From: Labia minor
Taxonomy: Eukaryota > Arthropoda > Insecta > Dermaptera > Spongiphoridae
Reading direction: 5' to 3'
Length of the DNA stretch: 64,000 nt
Assembly (NCBI GenBank): GCA_963082975.1
Contig: OY720344.1
Span: forward strand, 94,679,228-94,743,227
The position numbers and the translations under genes are program-made. Below are positions 48,460 to 60,773 of this stretch, one piece after another. Below the pieces are notes generated by a model that worked only from the letters and a program-made list of their open reading frames with translations, was not told where the DNA came from and did not search any database. The stretch's first letter is position 1. Every line of letters starts with the position of its first letter.

Positions 48460-51400
48460 CTAAAAATACACGTTGGAAATATGTTTAGATTGTTGTTTAT
48501 TTGGTGTATATACCATTCGCCATCTTTCCTTATTATACCTCAATTTGAGATTCCTATAGTAAGATGTGTAACTGTGAGGTGGGTATGTATATTCGATATT
48601 GAAAATATAATAAAATAGTAATTCCATTAAAAATATAATTATTGCTAGAATATTTCCACCTATAAAAATTACTAATGGTAATATAATCATTTCAAATTGT
48701 ATTCCATGCAACGTTATTTCTGGAGTGAATTTAGCAAAATCTATTAAATATCGATCTCTGATGAGTTTAATTACACCCACCTCATGCAGTCGTATTATTC
48801 TAGAAAGAATTAAAACATTTGATTCAGTAATATAATCCATAACAAATAAATAAATTTTAAATTCCAACTTACACTTTATTGAAATAACGTTTATATGGTG
48901 AACTTTTCCTAATAGTAAAACTTACTAAAATTTTATATTTTGTTAAAGGAAAGCTTAGTACTCGATATTTTTGCCTTTTATAAAAATAGTCTCCATTCGT
49001 ATGATGAATTAGAAATCCATATCCTTTAATTAAACCAACATTTCGTAAGCCAGTACTAATATTTGGGAATTGGTCTTGAGGTGCCAAATATTTAGTATAG
49101 AAATTAAGAAAAACTTCTTCTTTACTATTCTTCAAAAATAATAAAACAAACAGTAAATAAATATTAGAATTTCTTTTTTTTTAGAGATAGTAATTTAAAA
49201 AAAAAATTATGTTTTAATATTTTTTGTTATTTAGTTATTTAAAAATAATAAATTATATTAATTTATAAATTCAATTATTTAAAATTGAAAAAAAATACGA
49301 GTATATTCTAACCTTATTTTTCAAAGAGCCAGAAGCGAAGTTATTTAATTGTTATATTAGTTAAGTTAAATTCATATTAAGGGTTTTTTTTGTTGTTAAT
49401 CATTTCAATGAAATAATATTTAAGGATGGTTGACGGAATATTCTACAGTGAATTGAATATTCATCCTTAAAAAGAATAGGAGAGCTTGGGGAGACAATGG
49501 ACAGCTCGACACCTTTTTGCAAAATAATTTTGTCATGTGGGCATTACGATGAACATTTTAAACATTGCAAATGAGACATACTTTAAAAACATTTGAAGAA
49601 AAATAAAAAATATCGATTTTCTTCTTTTGATATATTTTTTACCTACTGACGATAGGAAGGGAAGGTATTGTTTTCACACCAAATTTCAAATGTGCAGATT
49701 TTTAAATATCTCCACGAATCATGCATTTTGTTAACAGAAAAAAGTATTTTTGGCATGATGTATGTCCGTCTGTCTGTCCGTATGCCCGTATAGGCGTGTA
49801 TAACTCGAACGGCTGAACGGATTTTGATAAAATTTGGTATATTTACTTAATGCATCAGTAGCATGAATTCATTAACTTTTGGTGTATATTTGGAAACAGG
49901 AAGGTTTACAAAGTATTAATTTTATATTCATTGTCGGAAAATATTTCACTAAAAATATGGCAGTAATTAATAATTGAGTAATTAAATTAAAAATAAAAAC
50001 AAAGATAATATAATTTAGTTATTTTAATTCAAGTTTTAAAAATATTTTTTATATACTTTATATATATCAATATATATAATGTTATTTGGAAATTAATTTA
50101 TTTCAATTCGTAGGTCGGTCCTGTGCCTGGCCACAGGTCATATTTCTTAAGGTTAGAACGTAAAATATAATTACGGTACAAGATTGGTGTTTAAGCAAGT
50201 ATTTAACACTGTTTAAACACATGTTTTGCACACTTGTTCGAGGAGAGGTTATTTTATATAGAAAAACGACACCTTAAAATACCCTGAACAATTGTTCAAA
50301 GTCTCCCCTGACCGTCATCTTCCAAGAAGAGGACTTCCTCTGTTTACCCGTTTCAGACCACTTAAAATATGAGTAGACGGGATGTTAAGCCGACTATTTT
50401 TATTTTTATGCACATTGGTTAGATATTATTTTGTGAATTTTTATTATTGTTATCTTTTAATAAATATTAAGTCGTATCTTATTTAACAAAGTAGATTCTG
50501 AAATTCCATTACATAATCAGGATACGAAATGACAGACAGCTTGAGAAATGTTCTAGTGCTTATAGCGTCTTGGAAAAAATTGAGAAAAAAGGTGTCCAGA
50601 ATCTCTCCAGACTCCCCTACTTCTACTTTTTCATCTTAAAACTTTTTTGATTGGGTTCATCTTTTGTCTAAAAATCATTACCTTTATTGTTTTGAAACTA
50701 GTGTGCAAAAATAAAAATTTATAAAGCATAAACATCATAACCTTCCGAAAACCAAGCGTTCATTATGAAATATATTAAGACAAGTTTTTCATAAATTCAG
50801 TAAATTGTACATGTTCGACGCATATCAATATCTATTACTCCAAAAAATAGTACTTTGAAAACTAAATGACGTTCATCAATATTCTATGCTAAAAAATCTA
50901 ATGACTATATAACTATATATAGTTAAATAATCAATCTAAATATTTAATCTAAACTCTGGCAAAATGATTAATAAATAAATTAAACCTATTTATAAGTTTA
51001 AAAAATTACCTTTAATTCCGTTGGAACAAACGAATCATTGAAAGTATAAACTTTGTAGTTATCTAAATTTGCATCCATAAAACTTTCAAAATCGTCAAAA
51101 TATAATTTTTCTTTATGAGATATAAAATATGATATAATCTCTGCTGCATAGGATTGATAAATTATCCAACATAATATGAAAATAAATATTTTAAATATTC
51201 TTCCATAAATTTTGAAATCTAATTCAGTTTTGAAAGATCCCCCTGAAATAGATCAATAAGTGTAATTTTCATTATATAATATATGTTTATAACAAAGAAA
51301 CTAAGTTAAAATTTTCAAATCAAACCTTGTTGGCAAAGTACACCTGCAATACTAAGAAAAGAATGACAAAAATTGAAAATGAAATTATGAATTTGAATGG

Positions 51401-54400
51401 TGATAAAATTTCCTAAAACTGTATCTATTATGGAGATAATAATTATGGCTCCTAATAAAGTCATCCACAAATAAAACCCAAACGGATTTATATAATTAGT
51501 CCAAGAGAGTGTGTTCGATTCGGAAATGACATCTTGGTATCGAAAATATATTGAGTCTCTAAAAAAGAAAAAAATAATTTTATTGAAAAATAATTATTTT
51601 GTTTAAGATACATTATAATATATTATTATGATGATTTTATAAATTTTAGAGATGGAAGGAGAAATAAAATGAAAGAAAAATACTTTCTAAAAACTTACTA
51701 TAAGTTTTTTTTAATTAATTTAAAAAAGTTCTCCTTATGAATGTGTATATTATAATTTGGTAATTCATGACAAATTTTGAGTAATACTTTGGAAAAAAAT
51801 GAAAAGAAAATTTCACATGTGTTAATTAAAGCATTCATACTTAATTATTCAATTTAAAATTCCTATTTTAATTGTTATTAGTTTATAGTTAATATATTTT
51901 CTAAACTTAAAAATTATTATTTGTTAGTTTATTTTGTTTAAAGTATTAGATATTTTTTAAAAATTTTGTTTATTTTATTATAACTATAATTCTAATTATA
52001 TTTAAAGAGATTTAGTTTTAAAAATAAATAATTTCTTTCACTTATTTGTAAATTTTGAAAAACAAATTATAAAACATAACATTTTAATAATTTAATTGAA
52101 TCAACCTTAAATATGAGAGATAAGAGTAATTTTTCTTTAAAAATGTAATAAACACATTACAGGAATACCCCTTGAGTCAGGATTCGAACAATCTGATTCG
52201 CTTATGTACGGTTTTAAATTTTCAGAAACCAAATTACACTAAGCTTAAAATAGCTGCGTCATTAAATCAATTGGGGTTCCCTTTTTTAAAGATTTATTTC
52301 CATTGTTATGCGCAGCGTTGGTAGCTTCAAGAGAATTAAAAATCAGTTAGCTTTTAACAACACTTGAAGCTTCAAGAGAAATAAAAATCAGTTAGCTTTT
52401 AACAACACTTGAAACTTCAAGAGAATTAAAATTTTATAACGAAAAAAATATTAATTATCAGTGCCGGATTAAGGAATTTTCAGGCCCTAGGCAAGAACAC
52501 AGAATTCTGGACCCCCACCCATGAAATAACATAAAATCTATTATTTATTTTATTTTTCATTTAAAAAAATTATTCTTGAAGAGTACTTTTTACTTTCCCG
52601 CATACTTCGTATAAGGGAAGTATTGGAATCGTCAAAAATTTCGACTTCGAGATTTCGATAGATCTTGACGTTTTAGACCTCCCTGAGTCGGAAAATACCA
52701 TTTTTCGAATTATGTCTGTGTGTGTGTATGTATGTATGTATGTAATGTCTGTAAGCAAATTTACTCAAAAACTAATCAAGCTAGGACTTCGAAATTTGGT
52801 ACACCGATATTATTCACAGTTTGTAGATTTCTATCAAAATTTCGTCAAAATCGGTTAACCGGAAGTGGTACTTTATCTACACTGGTTGCGTTTACCTTTC
52901 AAGTAAAGTACCAGTTTGCTTCGAGATATTTCCTTCATATTTTGTATATAGATTTAAAAATATGAAAAAAATTGAGATACCAAATTTCATCATGATCTGA
53001 CTACCGGAAGTGACATTTTACCTATACAAGTAGCGTTTCTTTTTTACCGACCTACGATAGTAAGGGAAGTATTGTTTTCACACCAAATTTCACCTATGGA
53101 TATTTTTAGGTACATATCTCCACGAATCATGCATTTTCTTAACAGAAAAAAGTATTTTTAGCATGATGTCTGTCCGTCCGTCCGTCCGTCTGTCCGTCCG
53201 TATAGATGTGTACAGCCTGAACGGCTCAACGGATTTTGATGAAATTTGGTATATTTACTTAATACATCAGTAGGATGAATTGATCAACTTTTGGTGCAAA
53301 TCCGGAAACCGGAAGTGCTAGTATTGCCGATCGAAGAGAGGAAGTGAAGGGTTATATAGGACATATCTCCACGTGTTATGCACTTTGTATTGGTTTTATC
53401 CTCGAGAAAAATCATCTTCATTAGTTTTTTCTTAATTTAAAATTATATGACGTCACCCAGCACTTCATGACGTCACAGCCAGCCCTTATATATTATAAAT
53501 AAAATAAAATTAAAAATATTTATATTATATCCATATCTGTTTTTTTTACATTTAAAATATCAGTTAACCGGAAGTAGCACTTTATTCTATATATATATAT
53601 ATATATATAAATGTTACCAAATATCAAATTTGACACCAATAAACTAATACGAACTGGCTCTTTATCAATACCAAGTTTACACCTTCTAAATATTCATTCA
53701 CAACTCTTTATACCTATTTATATGCGGGAAAGTCTAGGGGAGGACACTCCCGCTTATTTTAAATAATATAGCAGGGGTGGGCACACTTGGTGATACTTAG
53801 AGCCTGAAAAATCGTGATCGTAAAATCATTTTACTTTTTTTTTTTTTAGGATTTTTTGAACCGTTTTACGGGCCCTAGGCAGTTGCCTATTCTGCCTAGG
53901 CCTAAATCCGCCCCTGCTAATTATGTTAAAAACAAATATGGATCGCGGCGAAACAGTTCTTCAAGCAATTAAAGATTTATTTCGTTGTTTCATAGCAATC
54001 TATGAAGAAAAGAAGTCCCAAAAGAAAAACGTACAGACTTCTATTTTACAATTTTTCGGAACGAAGATATAAATTTTAAAACTTGCATGTACATATTGTT
54101 TATAAATATATAGGTGTATGTTTATATGTATATTATATTGAGTAAAATTTGTGTATTTTTGTATTTTTGGAATCAATTATCAACTTTTGCATGTATTTTT
54201 GCTTGTTTTTGTAGTCCGGTTTCACATAGTTCGGGATATTGGGAGAATGAATTAACCAGACTCAACAGAGTATTCCTGTATCTTTATTTTTATTTATTGA
54301 TTTATTTTTTTTAATTTTAAATAATAAAAAATAAAATTATAAAATTAATTTCAAACATACTGGGTTCGAAAAATTGTCCAAAGAAAATCGATATCTTTTT

Positions 54401-57400
54401 TTCGTTTGCTAAGAATTACAACACTGGCACATGAATCAATTGTTCCATTCAACAGAAGACCCATATGACCTGTCCAGTTACCATTCACATACGTTCCTTT
54501 CCAATTTATTAACTCTCGGTATTCTGTTCTAATAGAAATAGAAAGATTAAAATAAATTCATTTTTAATTATTTTTATAATCAAAACATAATTTACCTCAT
54601 TTTATATTTTTCTGATACTATATCCCAGACTTTTGGGGAAATTCCACTAATAGCTTGTCCAGCTTTAACTATAGAATGAGGAGGCTTCTAAAATTGTCAA
54701 TAAATTATTAGTTATTTATTAATAAGTAACTTTTATTCATTTTGTTACTTTCTGTACTCTGTATGTATGTAAAATATAAATTTCTAAGAGTAGAGACAAA
54801 GAAGAAAAAACAATTATAATATCCAATAAAATAAACAAAAATTGATTAACAAATATTTAAGAGTAATCAAATTCTTTATAATTCTATAAAATAATCTGTT
54901 TTATTAAAGTTTATTAAATTATATTAATGTAAATATATGATATTTATCGAATATCTAATGTCTCTATAATGACAATTTTTAGTCCAAACGTAAAATTAAT
55001 TTTAATTAAAATATCATTTAATAAATTTAATTTAATTAAATTTTAATAAAAGATAATATATATATTATAAATATAATAATAAATATAAATTAGAAAAAAA
55101 TAAAATCGCTTAGTAAAGATAAAGAAAGCGTAAGGAAGAATTTATAAGATCTATAGCAAGAATATTTTCAAGCTTCCCTCAACTAGATTAATCAATACAA
55201 TCGTAAAATACATATGTAAAATTAAGAATGTTCAGTGGATTCGGGAAAGGCGGGCAGAGATCTCTTTGAATCTTTTGAAAGAACAACATTTAAAATAAAG
55301 ATGGAAAGTCGGAAAGTTCAGCCGGAAAGAGAAGTTTCAAAAAAGTGCTGAGACAAAATGGTCCGATGAAAGGAAAAATACTTACGAGGAGAAAAATGAG
55401 AGAGATCTGGCAGAAGAAGAAAACCAGCAAAAATTAACGAAAGTAATAGAAGGGAAATGCAAAAACAAAAATGAGGACTTTGCGTGATCCCTGATGAGTA
55501 AATACGCAATAAATAAATATAAATTAATGAAGTTATGAGTAAAGTGTTGGAGAACTTGAATCAATTCAATTCACCTATCTTCCTTGACAAAGACAAGTAA
55601 TTTCTAAAGAATAAGTTCCACTTGATTTATATCTACACATTATTCATTTATTTATAAATATTAAGCAGAAAATTGAATAATAATATCTAAAAAAAAAAAA
55701 AAATATTCGGGATTATGTTCGCCATTGAATTCATTTAATTATCCTATCGAAGTGATTTTGAAAATTTCTTTAAAATTTGAGAAATTAAGACCGCCCACGC
55801 CAACTAAATAGCAATAAAACCGTTAAATATCTATTATTTACTTAATTATTCGGAAAAAATGAATAAAATTTTTTATTTGTTCACTTACATTGAATGCTGC
55901 CATTTTAAATACAAGTCCTTCAAAGCTTCGATTTTGATAAATACTTGGAAGATAGTGGGTATATATTTTTGAAAAACCATGAGAAGTCGTCCAATCCCCA
56001 CGTGGAACAGTTTGAAGTGCAGTATTTTTTGAAGAACGATAAATTTCACTCCATTTGTATCCCGATTTGATTGGTTGTGCAATAATAAAACGACAATTTA
56101 TTGAAATATAAACATTTTCGAAAAGATTTTCTAGGGGTACTTTATTGTTCTTCTCATTCAATATTACAAGAAGCACACTATCCAAATCACACTTCACGAA
56201 GTCTATCTGTAGAATAATTGATAATTATTTCTATATTCTTTTTAAAATGGGAAATCAAATTTATTTAAATACGAGGCTCATTTGAGAAATTCACGAAATG
56301 AAAGAGAAAATGAAAAAAATATTTTTTTTTAAATGTTTAATTTTCAACCTAATCTCCTTTAAGGTCAATGTACTTCATTCAATCAATGGCATTATGCCAT
56401 CACCAAATTGTCATACTGCAAGTCCTCTAAAATAGCTACGGCTGCTTTTTATCTCTCCTTCTGTGAAATATATATATTGATTTCTGTGTTTAATAGTAGT
56501 GATTAATGTTTTATCTTTTGTAATAAACTGTCGTTGAATTAAAACGGTCTAATTCTAAATTTTCTTAACGAATTTTGAAACAATGTCAATATAAGCGGCA
56601 CTCCCTATTCTAAATCCACAATTAGGAAATGAGATGTTCTGTAATCTGAGATACCTAGATCATATTATGTATTTATTCTTTTTGTTTTTATTCCTACTTG
56701 TGTTACCATTTGTCTTCCATTTAGCAAATTCTTCAAATTATTCTCGTATATACACTCAACTTAATATTAAAAAATAGAGTAAATATGACATTACAAAAAA
56801 CTCTATTCTTAGTTTTGCTCTTGTAAAATTCAATGTATATATTTATTGTGATGTTTTATAATAATATTTTAAATAACTTATTAAATCATTTTTTTATATC
56901 ATTAATTACCTTTTTTATGTAAAACGAATAATTCAATACCAGCAACCGTTTATTATTCGGGCAAACTTTCAGTGCTTTTTTGCATAATTCTGGAGTAAGT
57001 GGATTCCAGCCAATAGATTGATAAAATGGACAAGAAATAAGAGAACCTGAAAATAAATATTTTAGATTTAAAAATGTATATAAAAAATATTATATTATGC
57101 ACGAGGACAGGTCATGACAGGTCCGTGACTTTTTGAAATTCCCGTCTCTTAAATGCAATTGAAACACTGCTCCTGTCCAGCTACCAGCTGACCTCTGTCG
57201 AAATTTGAACCAGCTGGGTCTTTTATTTTTGTTTGATATCCATTAATAACAGACTACCTCGTGATTTGAGAAGAAAATGGAAAAAAGTGAATTTCCATGA
57301 AAATCCCTGAATTATGATACGAATTGTTCCCTCATTCGCTCTATTCTCAGGATTTAGCCTCGAGTGACTATTTCTTGTTTCCAAAAACCTGTGTTTCATT

Positions 57401-58728
57401 CAAAAATTCACCGATAAATTGACTTGCCCTCATATACAATATAGGCAATTGGCAAATTAAGGAAAATAGGATTTGCCTGGCCAAATAGCTTCAACTAATA
57501 TTTCATTTCAATTTGTCTAAGAAAATAGCATTTGCCTAGTCAAAAGCCATTTGGGTAAATCTTTGTTGGGCAAATATGGTAGCTTCAACTATTACAATAG
57601 CCAATTACGAAATTATTCAACAAATTTATGGTCTTTATTGTATATGTATCAAACTTCAGCTTGCCCTAACTTTAGTGCAGTTTTGAGTTCTAACTTAATG
57701 TAAATGTCAAAATTAAAAAAGTCAAATTGAAATGAAATAATAGTTGAAGCTATTTTGCCAGGCAAATGCTATTTTCCTAAAATTGCCATTTGCCTACGAC
57801 ATATATAAAATTATATGGGTAGGGAGAGGAGATAACGTTTTGCAGTTAGTTACATCGAAATACACAGAAAATAAACAAATCAATTAAATTGATACTTCTT
57901 CGATTGTATAAATTTAAATTCACATGAAATTTTTATTTTTTAATTTTTATGCTCAAATTTTATAGTATATTTCTAAAAAATTTCCTAGACGATTCGTAGT
58001 TCACGAAAAGTCAAAATATAATAAAAAATTTGTATAAAATAAATTTTAAGAAGAATTAATTTCCTCCATATCATAAACACAATATGGTACAATATTATTT
58101 AAATAATTCAATTCAAAAAATAATATATAATAATATAACGAAAAAAAAAAATAAAGTTTTAATTTTCTTTTTGCATCAATATCAATTATAAGCTTTCACC
58201 AAAATACTATAAAATAATCACTTCTGTAATTCAAGAGGCAGAGAGACTGGAACTGAGAGGGAGAGAGAGAAGACGATTTGGTTAGATAATTTTACAAAAA
58301 TAAAAAAAAAAAAAAAAAACGATAACAACAACATAGAAGGGGAGAGTTGTATTTTAACACTAGAAAATTCTACATTTCATTTACAGCTATAACGAAATAC
58401 TCAGAAAATAAACAAATTGATTAAAAATACTATAAAATTTGACTATAAATTTCATGAAAATTTAAATTTATACACTTGAAGAAAAGTCAATTTAATCAAT
58501 TTGTTTATTTTCTGTGCATTTCTCTGTAACTGTAATTCTACATTTTTGCTTACCTAAATTAAGTTTAACCATTGGATCTGAAATTATCACAGTACATTTA
58601 ATTGAAAATTGTTTCTGAAAGGCTAATAAAAATTGACATGGGAGATTATGAGTAGCTAAACAATTTAAAATAATTAGAAAAATAATAGAGAGTATTTGAA
58701 ACATAATGTTAATTCCATGACATTTCAT
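48460..58728 (-). CDS. Divergent ionotropic receptor (C)
   Basis: Nine exons on the minus strand: 58554-58728, 56910-57046, 55889-56206, 54596-54687, 54361-54528, 51326-51558, 51010-51242, 48873-49129, 48460-48799. They sum to 650 residues with all phases closing. Landmarks: hydrophobic leader (MFQILSIIFLIILNCLA; an upstream in-frame Met is also possible); amino-terminal domain with YLPSIYQNRSFEGLVFKMAA; S1 with GNWTGHMGLLLNGTIDSC; M1 from exon 6 (FGFYLWMTLLGAIIIISII); pore region ending VLCQQG; M3 in exon 7 (IFKIFIFILCWIIYQSYAAEI); S2; and C-terminal IIRLHEVGVIKLIRDRY then M4 (MIILPLVIFIGGNILAIIIF). The M3 motif is much changed from the SYTAxxxALL of receptors A and B. It is a chemosensory ligand-gated channel subunit by family. 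Exon 8's acceptor (TTTTGAAG) is weak, the least certain junction. Confidence 0.88.
49483..50622. repeat. Possible TIR element carrying an F2 insertion (intron 7 of receptor C)
   Basis: The left end GGGGAGACAATGGACAGC then GACACCTTTTTGC; the right end, complemented, gives AGGGGAGTCTGGAGAGATTC then TGGACACCTTTTTTC. The matches are partial but in the right order. The F2 copy at 49640-50155 sits inside. Interior sequence has no long frame. Boundaries are approximate and no target duplication was identified. Confidence 0.45.
49640..50155 (+). repeat. Repeat family F2 copy (plus)
   Basis: Starts CTGACGATAGGAAGGGAAGG and includes TGCATTTTGTTAACAGAAA, a GTCC/GTCT tract, ACGGCTGAACGGATTTTG, AATTTGGTATATTTACTTAA and a degenerate GGAAACAGGAAGG. 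It ends AGGTCGGTCCTGTGCCTGGC. Confidence 0.82.
52310..52435. repeat. ~53-bp tandem repeat, about 2.4 units
   Basis: Units built on AGCTTCAAGAGAATTAAAA, TCAGTTAGCTTTTAACAACA and CTTGA repeat with few changes in intron 5 of receptor C. Confidence 0.8.
52592..53745 (+). repeat. Repeat family F3 (only clear copy)
   Basis: Inverted ends CTTTCCCGCATAC and TATGCGGGAAAG. Inside: TATAAGGGAAGTATTGGAAT, CCTCCCTGAGTCGGAAAAT, a GTGT/GTAT microsatellite, CTAGGACTTCGAAATTTGGT and three ACCGGAAGT motifs (near 52857, 52998 and 53562). The layout parallels F1 unit by unit. It is split by an F2 copy. Confidence 0.75.
53040..53530 (+). repeat. Repeat family F2 copy nested in F3
   Basis: TACCGACCTACGATAGTAAG, TGTTTTCACACCAAATTTCA, TGCATTTTCTTAACAGAAA, (GTCC)n, CAGCCTGAACGGCTCAACGG, GAAATTTGGTATATTTACTT, AAACCGGAAGTGCTAG and TGACGTCACAGCCAGCCC. 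It is one of the best-preserved F2 copies. Confidence 0.8.
57437..57796. mobile_element. MITE with ~75-bp inverted ends (intron 1 of receptor C)
   Basis: The left arm begins TAGGCAATTGGCAAATTAAG and GGATTTGCCTGGCC; the right arm complemented begins TAGGCAAATGGCAATTTTAG and GCATTTGCCTGGC. Both continue with ATAGCTTCAACTA and ATTTCATTTCAATTTG. The element is about 360 bp long with no coding frame. The target duplication is unclear. Confidence 0.8.
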
Positions 58729-58827
58729 TTTGAGAATTTATCTTTGCTTTAATACAAAGCAAAATTATTTATTGTTTGATGTTTGTTTTCAGATAAAAAT
58801 GAAGGGTTCAAATAATTATATATTTAT

Positions 58828-58840
58828 AGTCTTCTTTTAT
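58828..58840 (-). promoter_or_regulatory. Possible TATA box of receptor C
   Basis: CTATAAATATA on the minus strand about 100 bp before the ATG at 58728. It resembles the CTATAAA(A/T)ACC boxes of receptors A and B but lacks their upstream GGGTGGAATT motif. Confidence 0.4.
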
Positions 58841-59212
58841 TTCACTTGCGTGTGATAAAAATCTTTATAAATCCTAGCAAACAATTGGTCTAAAAAATAA
58901 TAATGACAATGTGTAATCTAATTTTAAATAAACTTTATTCATGAACTTATCATTTATTATTAATAGATAGTAAATAAAAATAATCGTTAATATTTATTTC
59001 CCTTTTGTGAATATGGAATACTTTAAAAACTTTCATTTTCAAGTTCACACACACACATCAAGAAATTTAATTTATATATTGAAAATAAGTCCAATATTTT
59101 AATTATAAAAAATTATGGGTATAAAAATATTAAACATTTATTTTACACTTATTTCAAAATTGTTTATTTTACTATTTTTGAAAATTTACATTTTGTATAT
59201 GTCGTTAAAAAG

Positions 59213-59490
59213 AAGACGCCAACCAGTGTGAGAATAACATGCTTGTCTCCCAACCTTGTGCCCCCGGGTTCGATTCCCGGACTGGCAAGGGAATTTCTCT
59301 CTAGCAGGGAACGTGGTCCACACAACTTACGTGATAAAAAATTGGGAATATACTTGAATTAAGAAGTTGTGGTCTCCGAACAATAAAATCAAGATAAAGG
59401 GGTTAAGAAGAGCCGTTGTACTGATCATACAACTCTCTTACACCATTTATGATAGGTGCTATCTTTTCATAGGATGTACAAAAGTCAATG
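59213..59490 (+). repeat. tRNA-derived SINE, second copy
   Basis: The head GACGCCAACCAGTGTGAG...CCGGGTTCGATTCCCGG contains an intact box B (GGTTCGATTCC), followed by GGCAAGGGAATTTCTC, AAAATCAAGATAAAGG, GTACTGATCATAC and GGATGTACAAAAGTC, then a T-rich end. It is complementary in layout to 115-1430. The acceptor stem does not pair well, arguing against a functional tRNA. Confidence 0.82.
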
Positions 59491-60770
59491 TTTTTTTTCT
59501 CTTAAAATAATTAACAAAAATCATCAAATATAAGACAATTTAAACAATAATAAAAAAAAAAAATAAAATAATCAAATAATTAAATTTCTCAGTTATAAAA
59601 GTAATTAGTGTTCTTGAATAAACTTAATTTTAATTAAAAAGAAAGTCATTTACAATGAAATTAAAGGATTAAATGGCATAAACATTTAAATAATTCATAT
59701 AATTCCTTAACCTGGAAAATAATATAATAATTTTATTTTATATTTATATTTAAAAGTAATCATTAAGAAAAATAATATACTTCATTTTAATAAATAAATA
59801 AATAAGTTAAAATTTATTACACTATTCGTTTCTAGAATAAATATAAAATACATTTTTTGAATCATTTAATAGGATAATCATAATATATTAATAATAATAT
59901 TGACATATCTCTTTATTATTCAAACAAAATAAGGCGTCCTCATGGTCATTTGACCCTCTGAATTGAAATTAATTTTTCATATTTATACCTACTCTAATCA
60001 TTGCAAAAGTTTATAATGAAATAAAAATAAATACAGTTTTATGAATATAAATCCAGTTGAAAATGGGAGACAATGTCGCCGAATTAAGAAATAAGCAGAT
60101 AAGATCTGAAATTCAAGGTTAATGTTACATCGTTTCGGTCTTAGGGCGTTTGTTCTGGTGCACTCCACATGCCAAGTATTTATTAATATATATATTCAAT
60201 ACATATATAATATATAACACCTTCTGAATTGAATAAATATAATTTATTTTATTTTTATTCTTTTTATTCTTATAAAAAAAAAATAATAATAAAATATTCG
60301 ATATATTTTAAGTTTTTTTAATGAAATTTAAATTCAACCTTCGCTCACTACTATGGAAAACAGTTGATTGCTGAAGTAATTTTTTTTTTTTTGTTCCCCC
60401 TTCTCTCTCTTTCGCTCTGCCATTTCTACTAATAGTTTGATTTATTGAAATCCCTCTTTTGATTGTGATATGAATTCCGAAATGTAAGAAAAAAAACGGC
60501 CAAAACGGTCTGACGAGTTGACAGTGATGTTGTTGCGGCTTTTCATTATGTTGCTACTCAAGCCAAATTTGGCGAGAGAGGCTTGGCTGGAAGTCGCCAA
60601 CAGGAATTGCGACCTCGCTCGCAAAAGATACTCAACTTTAGAGAAACTGATTTTGGATATATCAAACGAATCATAGAAATGTTATTTAGAGCATAGCAAG
60701 AAAAAAAAACATTATTAAATTATATTAAACATTTCAGTTAAATTTATTCAAATTTAAATTATATTCTACA
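59491..60770. other. AT-rich stretch with a GC-richer insert
   Basis: Mostly AT-rich without genes. A GC-richer block at 60390-60640 is preceded by a T run at 60380-60392. It may be the 3' end of a minus-strand retroposed sequence, with the T run as the copied poly(A). A 60-codon minus frame (60442-60624) has no recognisable similarity and is not called. Confidence 0.4.
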
Positions 60771-60773
60771 AAA

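Larger units (their letters stand above)
52459..53916. mobile_element. hAT-type MITE hosting nested F3 and F2 insertions
   Basis: Outer termini CAGTGCCGGATTAAGG and CCTAAATCCGCCCCTG are inverted repeats with matching GGCCCTAGGCA subterminal blocks. The 8-bp flanks TTAATTAT (52451-52458) and CTAATTAT (53917-53924) differ at one base, fitting an old hAT duplication. F3 (about 52592-53745) lies inside it, and F2 (53040-53530) lies inside F3. Confidence 0.85.

Noticed and set aside
3525-58728. Integrated virus or polydnavirus-like segment explaining the gene set
   Set aside because: All five genes are intron-rich host-type genes, and no capsid, polymerase or packaging gene outside ordinary retroelements is visible.
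59213-59285. Functional tRNA gene
   Set aside because: Box B is good but the acceptor arms do not pair and the sequence continues into a SINE body shared with 115-1430.
60442-60624. 60-codon minus-strand frame in a GC-richer block
   Set aside because: No signal for start, splice sites or family; the adjacent T run suggests retroposed sequence.
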